DNA of 64,000 nt from Mesorhizobium sp. WSM3859 (GCF_002295065.1 NZ_NSGG01000005.1:124001-188000), one strand, 5' to 3'; positions 1-12,052 are shown, counted from the stretch's first letter. The notes: generated by a model not told the origin, from the sequence alone. Translations and numbers: made by a program.

Positions 1-1
1 T

Positions 2-1114
2 GTGCTCGGCTGCGATCTCGTCGTCTCCGGCGCCAAGAAGGTGCTGGGCGCGGTGCGCGAGGGCCACACGATCTTCCTCGCCAACACCGCCGAGATCATG
101 CCCGGCGAATTCACCCGCTCCGCCGATTTCTCGCTGCCGGTCGAGCGGCTGAAGAAGGCGATCCGGGCGGCTGCCGGCGACGACAAGGCGCATTTCTTCG
201 ACGCCACCCGCACGGCGACCGCTTTGTTCGGCAATTCGCTCGGCGCCAACATGTTCATGCTCGGCTTCGCCTTCCAGCATGGCGGCCTGCCGCTTTCGGC
301 GCAAGCTGTTGAAAAGGCGATAGAATTGAACGGCGAAGCGGTGGCGATGAATATCGCCGCTTTCCGCTGGGGCCGCCGTGCCGCGCATCACCCCGATTTC
401 GTGCGTGACCTGGTCGCCCAAACCGGCAAGCCGGCGTCGAAACCGGCCGAGACGCTGGACGATGTCATCGCCCGCCGCGTCGCCTTCCTCACCGCCTACC
501 AGAACGCCGCCTATGCCAGGCGCTACGCCGACCGGGTGGCGACCTTGCGCGCCGCTGAAGCCAAGGCCGTGCCGGGCTCGACCGCGGTGACCGAGGCCGT
601 CGCCAGGAATCTCTTCAAGCTGATGGCGATCAAGGATGAGTATGAGGTGGCGCGGCTCTACACCGACGGCACTTTCGCCGCCGACCTCGCCAAACAATTC
701 CAGAGCTACGAGAAGCTCGAATTCCATCTCGCGCCGCCGATCCTCGGCCGCCGCGGCAAGGACGGTAGCCCAAGGAAATCGAGCTTCGGCCCGTGGATGA
801 TGAAGGGCTTTCGGCTGCTGGCGGCGATGAAGGGCCTGCGTGGGACCGCGTTCGACCTCTTCGGCTACACGGCCGAGCGGCGCATGGAGCGGCAGGCGTT
901 GAGAGAGTATGAGGCCGATCTCGACCTTATCGCCGGCGCGCTGGCGCCGGGCAGGGTGGAGGCCGCGACGGCCCTGGCCTCCGTACCGGCGCTGATCCGC
1001 GGCTACGGCCATGTCCGGCAGGCTAGCGCCATGAAAGCGGTAGGCGAGCGCTCGCGGCTGATCGAGCGTTTGAATCAAGCCCCCGCGGAGCCATCGCTTC
1101 GGGCGGCGGAGTGA
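2..1114 (+). CDS. Indolepyruvate ferredoxin oxidoreductase, C-terminal part (5' end outside window)
   Basis: Only the last 370 codons are visible; the frame is open to the window edge, so the true start lies upstream. Fused alpha-gamma indolepyruvate:ferredoxin oxidoreductases of proteobacteria are about 1150 residues long and oxidatively decarboxylate aryl pyruvates from aromatic amino acid transamination. The visible part begins in the gamma-like domain (GCDLVVSGAKKVLGAV, then a GHTIFLANTAEIMPGEF stretch) and continues into the C-terminal DUF6537-like tail (GPWMMKGFRLLAAMKGLRGT, then RALREYEADL-type helices). The assignment rests on recognition of this C-terminal architecture. The stop is followed by about 150 bp of non-coding DNA with one short hairpin (GCCTT/AAGGC near 1209-1222). 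Confidence 0.8.
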   Translation: MLGCDLVVSGAKKVLGAVREGHTIFLANTAEIMPGEFTRSADFSLPVERLKKAIRAAAGDDKAHFFDATRTATALFGNSLGANMFMLGFAFQHGGLPLSAQAVEKAIELNGEAVAMNIAAFRWGRRAAHHPDFVRDLVAQTGKPASKPAETLDDVIARRVAFLTAYQNAAYARRYADRVATLRAAEAKAVPGSTAVTEAVARNLFKLMAIKDEYEVARLYTDGTFAADLAKQFQSYEKLEFHLAPPILGRRGKDGSPRKSSFGPWMMKGFRLLAAMKGLRGTAFDLFGYTAERRMERQALREYEADLDLIAGALAPGRVEAATALASVPALIRGYGHVRQASAMKAVGERSRLIERLNQAPAEPSLRAAE

Positions 1115-1262
1115 TCGCGCCGGCGCGTTGATAGCGCCTGGAACCCCTGAATTTCCTGGTCTGTCCGGCGGGTCTCAACCCCCTGCAACCGGCATGCAGC
1201 GCCGTTCTAAGCCTTTCTTAAGGCGGTTGTGGGATGACAAGGCTTAGCGTTGGGCCAACGAT

Positions 1263-3578
1263 ATGGGCAGAGCAAAGACCGAAGACATCCCGGCGGATGT
1301 TTATATCCAGTTTGTGCGGGCGTTGTCCGACAACGCCTACATGCTGGTGGTCGGCGGCCTATGCTACTGGATCCTCGGAGTGATGATCTACCTGCGGACG
1401 CACGATCCGCTGTATCTTGGCTTCGCCTTCCTTCTGTTGTCGGTCAACCTCTGGCGCTACTTCAGCATCCGCAGCTTCCAAAGGAGCGGCAGCACTTTAC
1501 CCACTGTCGAAAAGGCAGAGGCGTGGGAACGCGGTTACATTCTCAAAGGCAGTGCGCAGGGCCTCGCATTGGGGTCATTGTGTTTCGTGTCGATCTACCT
1601 GCGTCCCGATGGCTTCGCCGAACTGGCGTCCGTGTCGTTGGCATTGACCACCCTGCTCACGGTTGTCGGCCGAAGCTACGGCTCCAGGCGCATGGTGCAG
1701 ATTTTTTCCGTGACCCTCATTGGGCTGCCAGCACTTGCGCTCTCCCTGCGCATGGACGTCCCCGACTTTGTCCTCGGGCTGATGATCATTCCGACGACAA
1801 TCGTCACCATCAGCAGTGCCGATCATGTCCGTAACGTTCTGTTCTCGGCGGTCATCGGTCACCGGCAGGCGAAGGAGTTGGCGCAAAGGTTCGACCGGGC
1901 GCTAAATACGATGTCGCACGGCCTTGTCATGCTCGACTCGAACGGAAAGGTGGTCGTCGCCAACGCCGAGGCAGCACATCTGATGTCATTGAAATCGCCA
2001 GGCGCGCTGCTGGGGCGGTCGATCCACGGCCTCCTGATGCGCGGCGTCGCTGGCGGCATGCTGGCTCCGAAAGACTGCCGCTACATCGAGGCGCAACTGA
2101 CGCGCGCCTTGCGCGAAGGCCGCGACCGCAAGGTACTGGTCTCGCTCGCAAACGGCCAGCACTACGAATTCTCCGCTCGTGAAGGGAGCCAGGAACTGGG
2201 CGTCGTCACCTTCGAGGACGTGACGGCGCGCGTCGAGGCGGAGGAAAAGATACGCTTCATGGCGCGCTACGACAATCTGACCGGTTTGCCGAACCGCGCC
2301 TATTTCCACGAACTCGTCCGTGAGGCCATGGCCTCCGGCGAGCAGGAGCGGCTCTGCGGTCTGGCGGTGCTCGATCTCGATGATTTCAAGAGCGTCAACG
2401 ACACGCTCGGTCATCCTGTCGGCGACGGGTTGATTTACGCCGTGGCCGAGCGTCTCGCGGCCATTGCCGGGCCGGGCATCACGGTCAGCCGCTTCGGCGG
2501 CGATGAGTTCATGGTCTTCTTCGACCGCGTCGAGGACGAGAGCCATCTCAGCACCCTGCTCGACCAGATATTCGCGGATCTGCAGGGCGAGGTGGACGTC
2601 GCCGGCCACGGCTTGCGCATCCAGGCCAGCGGCGGCGCGGTGCTGTCCAAGGTCAAGGACACCGAGGTTGATGCAATGATCGTCAAGGCCGACCTTGCCC
2701 TCTACAAGGCCAAGGAACTCGGCAAGAACAGCTGGCGGCTGTTCGAGGCGGCCATGGACGCCGCTTTCCGCAATCGCCAGCTGATGAAGGCGGATTTGCG
2801 CAATGCCGTGCAGGCCAAGGATTTGCGCGTGGTCTATCAGCCGATCGTCTCCGTCAGCACCATGCGCATCGCCAGTTGCGAGGCGCTCTGCCGCTGGGAC
2901 CATCCCGACCTCGGCCCAATCTCGCCCAGCGTCTTCATCCCCTTGGCGGAAGAGATGGGCATCGTTTCCGACATCAGCACCTTCGTGCTGGAGGCCGCAT
3001 GCGCCGAATGCGCCAAATGGCCGGCCCAGACCAGTGTGTCGGTGAACTTGTCGGCCAAGGATTTCCGCAGCCGCGATATCGTCCAGAAGGTCAGGGACGC
3101 CTTGGCCAAGTCGGGCCTGGCGGCGCACCGGCTCGAGATCGAGGTCACCGAGACCGCATTGCTCGACGACAAGTCGCTGACGCGTGAGTCGATCGAGGAC
3201 TTGAAGGCGCTTGGCGTGCGCATTGCGCTTGACGATTTCGGGACCGGCTATTCCAGCCTGAGCTATCTGCACAAGTTGCCGCTCGACAAGATCAAGATCG
3301 ACCGCTCGTTCCTGGTCGATCTAAACCAGAACCGGCAGTCGCTCGACCTTCTCAAGGGCATTGTCGGCCTGTCCCGGACGCTGGGCCTTTCCGTCACCAT
3401 CGAAGGGGTCGAGACCTTCGAGCAGCTGAAGACGCTGATCCATCTGGTCAAGCCGGACTTCGTGCAGGGTTTTCTCTTCGGCGCCGCGCTCAGCGCGTCG
3501 GGCATCGAGACGATGTCGAGCGTCACATGGCCATTTGCGGCGGAGTTGCATATCGCCGGCAAAAGGACAGCCAGCTGA
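1263..3578 (+). CDS. Membrane-bound PAS-GGDEF-EAL cyclic-di-GMP enzyme
   Basis: A 771-residue protein that should make and/or degrade cyclic di-GMP at the inner membrane. About six hydrophobic helices lie within residues 20-175. A PAS-like segment follows (about 205-320, starting RFDRALNTMSHGLVMLDSNG). The GGDEF domain covers about 335-495, with an intact GGDEF signature at about residue 412. The EAL domain covers about 510-755, with EAL at about 540 and the downstream metal and catalytic residues present (NLSAKDF, EVTETALL, DDFGTGYSS, KIDRSF, EGVET, QGFLFG). No RxxD inhibitory site is seen just before GGDEF. Both domains therefore look catalytically competent. It stands alone on its strand, so its stimulus cannot be inferred from neighbours. 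Confidence 0.9.
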   Translation: MGRAKTEDIPADVYIQFVRALSDNAYMLVVGGLCYWILGVMIYLRTHDPLYLGFAFLLLSVNLWRYFSIRSFQRSGSTLPTVEKAEAWERGYILKGSAQGLALGSLCFVSIYLRPDGFAELASVSLALTTLLTVVGRSYGSRRMVQIFSVTLIGLPALALSLRMDVPDFVLGLMIIPTTIVTISSADHVRNVLFSAVIGHRQAKELAQRFDRALNTMSHGLVMLDSNGKVVVANAEAAHLMSLKSPGALLGRSIHGLLMRGVAGGMLAPKDCRYIEAQLTRALREGRDRKVLVSLANGQHYEFSAREGSQELGVVTFEDVTARVEAEEKIRFMARYDNLTGLPNRAYFHELVREAMASGEQERLCGLAVLDLDDFKSVNDTLGHPVGDGLIYAVAERLAAIAGPGITVSRFGGDEFMVFFDRVEDESHLSTLLDQIFADLQGEVDVAGHGLRIQASGGAVLSKVKDTEVDAMIVKADLALYKAKELGKNSWRLFEAAMDAAFRNRQLMKADLRNAVQAKDLRVVYQPIVSVSTMRIASCEALCRWDHPDLGPISPSVFIPLAEEMGIVSDISTFVLEAACAECAKWPAQTSVSVNLSAKDFRSRDIVQKVRDALAKSGLAAHRLEIEVTETALLDDKSLTRESIEDLKALGVRIALDDFGTGYSSLSYLHKLPLDKIKIDRSFLVDLNQNRQSLDLLKGIVGLSRTLGLSVTIEGVETFEQLKTLIHLVKPDFVQGFLFGAALSASGIETMSSVTWPFAAELHIAGKRTAS

Positions 3579-3911
3579 ACCGATTTCGGGCCAAACTCCA
3601 ACACTGCTCTCGGTTCGGAGCGGTGTCATTCGGGCTGCGATTTCGCTGAGATCACCGCCGCCTTCAGGCAAGCCTGACCTTGCTGCGCCTCGGCGCCTTC
3701 AGACCTTGAACTTAGGATGGTCCAACTGATCTCCGGCAGGTGGTCTTGGACGGCCCGTCGGCGTCGAGTTTGCCCTTGTTGCTTTAGAGAATCTGCGAAA
3801 ATGGCCGGCCGTTAAGGTTAACAAGCGGTAAATCAGCAATATCGAATTTTCAGCTTGTGTCCCATTTCAACTCGAATAGCCTTAGTTGCAGGCGGAATTC
3901 GAGGAATGACA
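3579..3911. other. Intergenic stretch, no gene seen
   Basis: This 333-bp stretch separates the GGDEF-EAL gene from the N-acyl amino acid synthase-like gene. No credible coding frame or terminator hairpin was found. The right part (about 3810-3890) is AT-richer than its surroundings and contains GTTAAGGTTAAC, so it probably holds the promoter of the downstream gene, but no convincing -35/-10 pair could be chosen. Confidence 0.4.
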
Positions 3912-4676
3912 ATGGATGCTGCGAGGAAGAGTGCTTCGGCGGAAGCCGGCGCGAGGATGGACTCCGCGCTCAACCAATCGATGATGCAATTACTGGACCA
4001 CGTTGAGTATCGTCTCATCACCGGGGGCGAAGATCTGGAGGCGATCTATCGGCTCCGCTACAACTCCTATCGGCGCTCAGGTATGTGTGGCCCGATCGCC
4101 GGCGGGATGTTCGAGGACCGCTGGGACAATCTGCCGAACTCCTACAGGTTCGGCGTCTATTTCGACGGCCACCTGGTAAGCACATTGCGGCTGCACTACA
4201 TCACCCGCGAGCATCCCTACTCGCCCTCCGTCGACGCCTATCCGGAAATATTGTCTGAGCGGCTTGCCCGCGGAGAGACTTTCATCGACGGAACCCGGTT
4301 CGCAACCGATCCGGACCTCGCCCCGGCGCCGGGAGTCCTGCCTTTCCTGACGCTCAGGATTTGCATGGTGGCCTACTGTTATTTCCGCCAGACCGGGATG
4401 TTTATCCCGATCAAGTTGGAGCATTCCGCTTTCTATTCCCGCTTCTTCAGCGCAAAGCAGATGACCGAGGGCAAGGCGTTTCCGGGCGTTATTCCTCCGC
4501 TCGCATTGTTCGAAATTTCCGGCAATGAAGAGAATTTCCACCGGATACTCGACCGGTTGCCGTTCTTCAGATCGACGCCCATGGAGCAGCGGCTGATGTT
4601 CGGCAATCCGGCCATCAACCGGCTGACGCCCCTGTCCATTGTGCCGACGGCTAAATACTATCGCGCCGCCGCCTGA
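3912..4676 (+). CDS. N-acyl amino acid synthase FeeM-like / autoinducer-synthase-fold acetyltransferase
   Basis: A 254-residue protein with the GNAT-related fold shared by FeeM N-acyl amino acid synthases and LuxI-type enzymes. The LuxI-like opening LEAIYRLRYNSYRRSG is followed by an arginine-rich strand pair (STLRLHYITREHPYSPS), the glutamate/threonine segment ERLARGETFIDGTRFATDP and a C-terminal aromatic region. In related proteins such enzymes join a fatty acyl group from acyl-ACP to an amino acid. The start ATG at 3912 is chosen because a GAGG sequence sits 7 bp before it; an in-frame ATG at 3906 is too close to that site. The substrate is unknown and no LuxR-type partner is adjacent. Confidence 0.65.
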   Translation: MDAARKSASAEAGARMDSALNQSMMQLLDHVEYRLITGGEDLEAIYRLRYNSYRRSGMCGPIAGGMFEDRWDNLPNSYRFGVYFDGHLVSTLRLHYITREHPYSPSVDAYPEILSERLARGETFIDGTRFATDPDLAPAPGVLPFLTLRICMVAYCYFRQTGMFIPIKLEHSAFYSRFFSAKQMTEGKAFPGVIPPLALFEISGNEENFHRILDRLPFFRSTPMEQRLMFGNPAINRLTPLSIVPTAKYYRAAA

Positions 4677-4716
4677 ATGCGGGTCGTGAACCTTCTGCCG
4701 GCTGCGGCGTTAGCAA

Positions 4717-4758
4717 ACAATTCCAGGAAAGTGTGAGCGGTTTTCCGGCCGAAATTGC
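4717..4758 (+). repeat. Dispersed palindromic repeat, copy 1 (partial, diverged)
   Basis: The core AATTCCAGGAAAGTGTGAGC is followed by GGTTTTCCGGCCGAAATTGC. This is a diverged copy of the element at 13426, 22456 and 25979. The terminal AATT/AATT parts are imperfect inverted repeats and this copy lacks the second palindrome seen at 13426. It lies between the FeeM-like gene and the DUF3096 gene. Confidence 0.75.
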
Positions 4759-4819
4759 ATCACGACAAGCTCCGCAGCCGTCTGACTGGCGATCGCCTGT
4801 CAAATGAAAGGATTGCGAC

Positions 4820-4969
4820 ATGACCATCCATTCATTCGCGCTGACGCCGCTGATCTCGCTGATCGCCGGCGTGCTGATCCTGGTGATGCCGCGGCTCCTC
4901 AACTACATCGTCGCGCTGTACCTGATCGTCGTCGGCCTGCTCGGCCTTTTTCCCCAACTCGCCGGTTGA
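4820..4969 (+). CDS. DUF3096-like small membrane protein
   Basis: A 49-codon frame encoding a very hydrophobic peptide: MTIHSFALTPLISLIAGVLI then a proline/arginine turn (MPRLLNYIV) and a second hydrophobic stretch ending LFPQLAG. The two predicted membrane helices, length and PRLLNYIVA-type centre match the DUF3096 family of tiny membrane proteins common in alphaproteobacteria. An AAAGGA sequence at about 4807-4812 stands 7 bp upstream of the ATG and supports translation. The function of the family is not known. It is a single gene between the preceding repeat and the cytochrome oxidase subunit IV gene. Confidence 0.75.
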   Translation: MTIHSFALTPLISLIAGVLILVMPRLLNYIVALYLIVVGLLGLFPQLAG

Positions 4970-5117
4970 AGTCCCCCTTGCCGCGCGGGCAACGGCACGC
5001 CGTTCAATTTCAACTTTCATTTGAGGCTGTTGTCGCAGGTTGTGCGGCAATAGCGCCATTGCTCTTGGTTCGGCTTTTCGCTATGTGCCTCAAAGGCTTT
5101 TTCGAAGGGGTACTTCC

Positions 5118-5342
5118 ATGGCTGATCACACGCCCGCCGGTCCGGTCGAGCTTGGCGCGCAGATGGACTATGCCGAGCACGATCGCACCTACAAGGCCTT
5201 CCTAGGCCTTGCCAAATACGGCTCGCTGATCTGCGCCGCCATCCTCATTGCCATGGCCTTTGGCTTCTTCGTCGGCGGCTTCTTCTCGGGCCTCATCGTG
5301 TTCATCCTGATCACGGCCATCGGCACGCTTATTCTGCGGTAG
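5118..5342 (+). CDS. aa3-type cytochrome c oxidase subunit IV
   Basis: A 74-residue protein: a short soluble N-terminus with the family signature MDYAEHDRTYKAFLGLAKYG, then hydrophobic helix segments separated by the FFVGGFFSG turn. This matches the bacterial aa3-type cytochrome c oxidase subunit IV family (PF07835), a small accessory subunit of the terminal oxidase complex that is usually encoded away from the main cox operon, often next to the transhydrogenase genes as here. The start ATG at 5118 is preceded by GAAGGGG at 5104-5110. An upstream in-frame start is possible but would add a segment unlike the family. Confidence 0.85.
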   Translation: MADHTPAGPVELGAQMDYAEHDRTYKAFLGLAKYGSLICAAILIAMAFGFFVGGFFSGLIVFILITAIGTLILR

Positions 5343-5427
5343 ACTTCCCAAGCCCATCGCCCTCGACGTCGCCGGACGTCCGGCCGACGCCTTGCGTAAT
5401 CAAGGTTCCAGCCGAAAGGATCGCCCG

Positions 5428-6681
5428 GTGGGACAAATAGTGTTCATCCCTCGTGAGCTTGACCCGAGCGAGCCGCGCGTCGCGGCCTCGCCGGAAACGG
5501 TCAAACGTCTGGCTGGTCTCGGCTTCGACGTGATCGTCGAGAAGGGCGCCGGCCTCGGCTCCCGCATCCCCGACCAGGATTTTGCTGCCGTGGGTGCCGC
5601 GATCGGCAAGACTGCCGACGCGTCGAAGGCCGACGTCGTGCTGAAAGTGCGCCGGCCGACCGACGCCGAGCTGAAAGGCTACAAGTCCGGCGCCGCCGTC
5701 ATCGCCATCATGGACCCCTATGGCAACGATGCCGCGGTGGCCGCCATGGCCAGGGCCGGCATCTCCGCTTTCTCCATGGAATTCATGCCGCGCATCACCC
5801 GCGCGCAGGTGATGGACGTGCTGTCCTCGCAGGCCAATCTCGCCGGCTACCAGGCGGTGATCGACGCGGCCGCCGAATATGATCGCGCATTGCCGATGAT
5901 GATGACCGCCGCTGGCACCGTGCCGGCTGCGAAAACCTTCATCATGGGCGTTGGCGTCGCCGGCCTGCAGGCGATCGCCACCGCGCGCCGCCTTGGCGCC
6001 GTGGTCACCGCCACCGACGTTCGCCCGGCGGTGAAGGAGCAGGTGCAGTCGCTTGGCGCGAAGTTCCTGGCGGTCGAGGACGAAGAGTTCAAGGCGGCCG
6101 AGACGGCCGGCGGCTACGCCAAGGAAATGTCGAAGGAATACCAGGCCAAGCAGGCGGCGCTGACGGCGGAGCACATCGCCAAGCAGGACATCGTCATCAC
6201 CACGGCGCTGATCCCCGGCCGCCCCGCGCCGAAGTTGGTCTCGGCCGCCATGGTCGCCTCGATGAAGCCGGGTTCGGTGATCGTCGACCTCGCCGTCGAG
6301 CGCGGCGGCAATGTCGAGGGCGCGATGCCCGGCAAGGTCGTGACGACCGAAAACGGCGTCAAGATCGTCGGCCATCTCAACATGCCGGGCCGCGTCGCGG
6401 CCTCGGCCTCGCTGCTCTACGCCAAGAACCTCTACGCCTTCCTCGAGACGATGGTCGACAAGGCGACGAAGCAGCTTGCCATCAAGCGCGACGACGAGTT
6501 GGTCAAGGCGACGATGCTGACCGACGGCGGCAAGGTCGTGCACCCGAACTTCGCTAAGGCGGCGGAAGAGCCGCGCACCGAGCCGGCGGCCGTTCCGGCG
6601 ACGACCATGGTCGCCGAAGCCGCCGACGCGAAGCCGGCGGCAAGGAAGAAGGCCGCAGCCAAGCCTAAGGGGACCGCGTGA
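5428..6681 (+). CDS. pntAA: NAD(P) transhydrogenase subunit alpha, part 1 (NAD-binding)
   Basis: A 417-residue soluble domain I of proton-translocating transhydrogenase, which binds NAD(H) and exchanges hydride with the NADP(H) domain of PntB. Recognisable parts are the N-terminal [20 protein letters not shown], the RVK-type lobe with [11 protein letters not shown], the nucleotide-binding glycine loop [18 protein letters not shown], and [12 protein letters not shown]. The C-terminus is an Ala/Lys/Pro-rich tail (about 35 residues). The start is the GTG at 5428, 7 bp after AAAGGA; a TTG at 5392 has no such site. The stop overlaps the pntAB start by one base (TGATG). The split alpha subunit is the known alphaproteobacterial arrangement. 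Confidence 0.95.
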   Translation: MGQIVFIPRELDPSEPRVAASPETVKRLAGLGFDVIVEKGAGLGSRIPDQDFAAVGAAIGKTADASKADVVLKVRRPTDAELKGYKSGAAVIAIMDPYGNDAAVAAMARAGISAFSMEFMPRITRAQVMDVLSSQANLAGYQAVIDAAAEYDRALPMMMTAAGTVPAAKTFIMGVGVAGLQAIATARRLGAVVTATDVRPAVKEQVQSLGAKFLAVEDEEFKAAETAGGYAKEMSKEYQAKQAALTAEHIAKQDIVITTALIPGRPAPKLVSAAMVASMKPGSVIVDLAVERGGNVEGAMPGKVVTTENGVKIVGHLNMPGRVAASASLLYAKNLYAFLETMVDKATKQLAIKRDDELVKATMLTDGGKVVHPNFAKAAEEPRTEPAAVPATTMVAEAADAKPAARKKAAAKPKGTA

Positions 6682-7103
6682 TGGACGCCTTGCAGAAAGC
6701 CCTCGAACAACTCGACCAGGCGACCGCCGCCGTGCGGCTGGCGGTGCAGGATCTTGCCAACGCGCCTGCCGGCGCCGAGGCTGCGGGCAACGCCGCGCAC
6801 GCGCTTTCGGGCGGCGCCATCGATCCCTTCGTCTTCCGTTTCGCCATCTTCGTGCTGGCGATCTTCGTCGGCTACTATGTCGTGTGGTCGGTGACGCCAG
6901 CGCTGCACACGCCGCTGATGGCCGTCACCAACGCCATCTCCTCGGTCATCGTCGTCGGCGCGCTGCTTGCCGTCGGCATTGCCGCTTCCGGCCTCGCCGC
7001 GGGCTTCGGCTTCGTCGCCCTGGTGCTGGTCTCGGTCAACATCTTCGGCGGCTTCCTGGTCACCCAGCGCATGCTCGCCATGTACAAGAAGAAGGAAAAG
7101 TGA
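6681..7103 (+). CDS. pntAB: NAD(P) transhydrogenase subunit alpha, part 2 (membrane)
   Basis: A 140-residue membrane part of the alpha subunit. A soluble N-terminal helix with Ala-rich linker (residues 1-45) is followed by [39 protein letters not shown], and further hydrophobic helices ending with the basic tail MYKKKEK. The [12 protein letters not shown] segment is the family hallmark. The ATG at 6681 overlaps the pntAA stop, and pntB begins 2 bp after the pntAB stop, so the three genes form one translationally coupled operon. Confidence 0.93.
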   Translation: MDALQKALEQLDQATAAVRLAVQDLANAPAGAEAAGNAAHALSGGAIDPFVFRFAIFVLAIFVGYYVVWSVTPALHTPLMAVTNAISSVIVVGALLAVGIAASGLAAGFGFVALVLVSVNIFGGFLVTQRMLAMYKKKEK

Positions 7104-7104
7104 C

Positions 7105-8502
7105 GTGACCGTCAATCTCGCTTCCTTCCTCTATCTCGTCTCCGGCATCCTGTTCATCCTGGCGCTGCGCGGGCTCTCGCACCCGACCACCAGCCGCCAG
7201 GGCAATCTCTACGGCATGATCGGCATGGGCATCGCCATCGCGACCACCCTGGCGCTGGCGACTCCATCGGCCGGCCGCTTCGGCCTGATCGTGCTCGGCC
7301 TCGCCATCGGCGGCGGCATCGGCGCCGTCACCGCGCGTCGTATCGCCATGACCTCGATGCCGCAACTGGTCGCCGCCTTCCACTCGCTCGTCGGCTTCGC
7401 CGCCGTCATGGTGGCCGCCGCCGCCATCTACGCGCCGGAAAGCTTCGGCATCGGCACGGCGGGCGACATCCACGCCCAGGCGCTGGTCGAGATGAGCCTC
7501 GGTGTGGCAATCGGCGCCATCACCTTCACCGGCTCGGTCATCGCCTTCCTCAAGCTCGACGGCCGCATGTCCGGCAAGCCGATCATGATCGGCGGACGCC
7601 ACTTGATCAACATCGCGCTCGGCGTCGCCCTGGTGGTGTTGATCGTGCTTCTGGTCGCCACCGAATCGAAGCTCGTCTTCTGGCTGATCGTCGCCGCCTC
7701 GCTGGTGCTCGGCGTGCTCCTGATCATCCCGATCGGCGGCGCCGACATGCCGGTCGTTGTGTCGATGCTGAACTCCTATTCCGGTTGGGCGGCGGCAGCG
7801 CTTGGCTTCACCCTCGGCAATTTGGCGTTGATCATCACCGGCGCGCTGGTCGGCTCGTCCGGCGCCATCCTGTCCTACATCATGTGCAAGGGCATGAACC
7901 GGAGCTTCATTTCGGTCATCCTTGGCGGCTTCGGCGGCGAGACGGCGGCCGTTGCCGATGACGGCATCGAGCGCACCGTCAAGCAGGGCTCGGCCGACGA
8001 CGCCGCTTACCTGATGATGAACGCGCAAAAGGTCATCATCGTGCCCGGCTACGGCATGGCGGTCGCCCAGGCGCAGCACGCGTTGCGCGAAATGGCCGAC
8101 AAGCTCAAGGCCAACGGCGTCGAGGTCAAATACGCCATCCACCCGGTCGCCGGCCGCATGCCCGGCCACATGAACGTGCTCTTGGCCGAGGCCAACGTGC
8201 CCTATGACGAGGTGTTCGAGCTGGAGGATATCAACTCCGAATTCGCGCAGGCCGACGTCGCCTATGTCATTGGCGCCAACGACGTCACCAACCCGTCCGC
8301 GCGCGACGACAAGTCCTCGCCGATCTACGGCATGCCGATCCTTGACGTCGACAAGGCCCGCACCTGCCTCTTCGTCAAGCGCTCGCTCGGCTCCGGCTAT
8401 GCCGGCATCGACAACACGCTGTTCTACAAGGACGGCACCATGATGCTGCTCGGCGACGCCAAGAAGATGACCGAGGAAATCGTCAAGGCCATGGATCACT
8501 GA
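7105..8502 (+). CDS. pntB: NAD(P) transhydrogenase subunit beta
   Basis: A 465-residue subunit with the proton channel and NADP(H) domain. The N-terminal half (to about residue 275) is a series of hydrophobic helices including LRGLSHPTTSRQGN and AADMPVVVSMLNSYSGWAAA-like family signatures. The C-terminal half is the NADP-binding domain III with VIIVPGYGMAVAQAQHAL, IHPVAGRMPGHMNVLLAEA, VIGANDVTNPSARDD and VKRSLGSGYAGIDN. The start is GTG at 7105, with GAAGGAAAAG just upstream, 2 bp after the pntAB stop. The operon ends in a strong terminator. The enzyme uses the proton gradient to reduce NADP with NADH. Confidence 0.95.
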   Translation: MTVNLASFLYLVSGILFILALRGLSHPTTSRQGNLYGMIGMGIAIATTLALATPSAGRFGLIVLGLAIGGGIGAVTARRIAMTSMPQLVAAFHSLVGFAAVMVAAAAIYAPESFGIGTAGDIHAQALVEMSLGVAIGAITFTGSVIAFLKLDGRMSGKPIMIGGRHLINIALGVALVVLIVLLVATESKLVFWLIVAASLVLGVLLIIPIGGADMPVVVSMLNSYSGWAAAALGFTLGNLALIITGALVGSSGAILSYIMCKGMNRSFISVILGGFGGETAAVADDGIERTVKQGSADDAAYLMMNAQKVIIVPGYGMAVAQAQHALREMADKLKANGVEVKYAIHPVAGRMPGHMNVLLAEANVPYDEVFELEDINSEFAQADVAYVIGANDVTNPSARDDKSSPIYGMPILDVDKARTCLFVKRSLGSGYAGIDNTLFYKDGTMMLLGDAKKMTEEIVKAMDH

Positions 8503-8519
8503 GCTTGATTGCAGACTTC

Positions 8520-8557
8520 AAAAAGCAAGGCCCGGCAAACGCCGGGCCTTGCTTTTT
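8520..8557. terminator. Bidirectional rho-independent terminator between pntB and gyrB
   Basis: A perfect 17-bp inverted repeat: AAAAAGCAAGGCCCGGC at 8520-8536, loop AAAC, and its complement at 8541-8557. The arms start and end in A5 and T5 tracts, so it can terminate pntB transcripts on the plus strand and gyrB transcripts on the minus strand. It lies 17 bp after the pntB stop and 17 bp before the gyrB stop. Confidence 0.95.
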
Positions 8558-8573
8558 GAGTGTGTAGTTGCGC

Positions 8574-11297
<2,724 letters not shown>

Positions 11298-11870
11298 CTA
11301 TTCGGCCGCACGCAGCGTCTTGAGCGCCTCGCTCCAGCGGAACAGTTCGTCCAGCATTGCCTTAGCGCCGCCCAGCACCTGTTCGCTCGGATGATAGGCG
11401 CGCTTCTCATCGAGCAGGCTCGCATAAGCGGGCAGCGCCACGCCTTCCGGGATCGGCATGACGCCGACCGAGGTGAGCAGCGGCTTCAGCGATTGCGCGG
11501 CGCGCAATCCGCCGGACACGCCGCCATAGCTGAAGATCGCCGCCGGCTTGTAGCGCCATTCATGGAGCAGGTAGTCGATGGCGTTCACGATCGCGGGCGC
11601 CACGAAGTAGTTGTACTCCGGCGCCACGAACACGAAGGCGTCGGCGGCGTCGATCGCCTCCGACCACGCCTTGGTATGGTCGTTCTCGTACTTGCGCAGG
11701 CGCGGATGGTGCGGTTCGTCGAGCATCGGCAGGCTGAACGCGGCGATGTCGGTCAGCGCCGGCTCGAACTTGCCGTGCTCGCGCGCGAATCCTTCCAGCC
11801 ATTCGCCGAAGATCGGGCCGGCGCGTCCCGGCCGTGTGCTGCCGATGATGATGTTCAACCGATGCTTCAC
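11298..11870 (-). CDS. NADPH-dependent FMN reductase family protein
   Basis: A 190-residue flavodoxin-like reductase. The N-terminal phosphate-binding loop is IIIGSTRPGRAG, and the second signature VFVAPEYNYFVAPAIVNAID is the classic PEYN segment of the NADPH-dependent FMN reductase / azoreductase family (PF03358). Members reduce FMN, quinones, chromate or azo compounds; the physiological substrate here cannot be told. The gene is divergent from the cytochrome P450 gene (182 bp apart). A reductase of this type is not the usual P450 electron donor, so a functional link is speculative. Confidence 0.88.
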   Translation of the reverse strand: MKHRLNIIIGSTRPGRAGPIFGEWLEGFAREHGKFEPALTDIAAFSLPMLDEPHHPRLRKYENDHTKAWSEAIDAADAFVFVAPEYNYFVAPAIVNAIDYLLHEWRYKPAAIFSYGGVSGGLRAAQSLKPLLTSVGVMPIPEGVALPAYASLLDEKRAYHPSEQVLGGAKAMLDELFRWSEALKTLRAAE

Positions 11871-12052
11871 GGGAGGGCTCCTTGCTTGGCGGTATCCATT
11901 GGTGACTAACGCAGCTTGCCACCGGCAGCAAGCAGCTATCGGCTGATGTCGCTCACATTCCGGCGATGCGGCGGATCGTGCGCTGCCGTCCGGTCACATG
12001 GACGCCGGCCTTGTCGGGCACTACATTCACCGCTGTCAGCGGAGCATGCATC

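Noticed and set aside
1986..3272. 428-codon minus-strand frame opposite the GGDEF-EAL gene
   Set aside because: No recognisable domain, while the opposite strand has intact GGDEF and EAL motifs.
5329..6543. Long minus-strand open frame opposite pntAA
   Set aside because: His/Arg/Gly-rich translation without family features; it is the antisense frame of a GC-rich gene whose plus-strand product is clearly PntAA.
7060..8499. Long minus-strand open frame opposite pntB
   Set aside because: Asp/His/Val-rich composition typical of the antisense of a hydrophobic protein; no start signal, and pntB is unambiguous.
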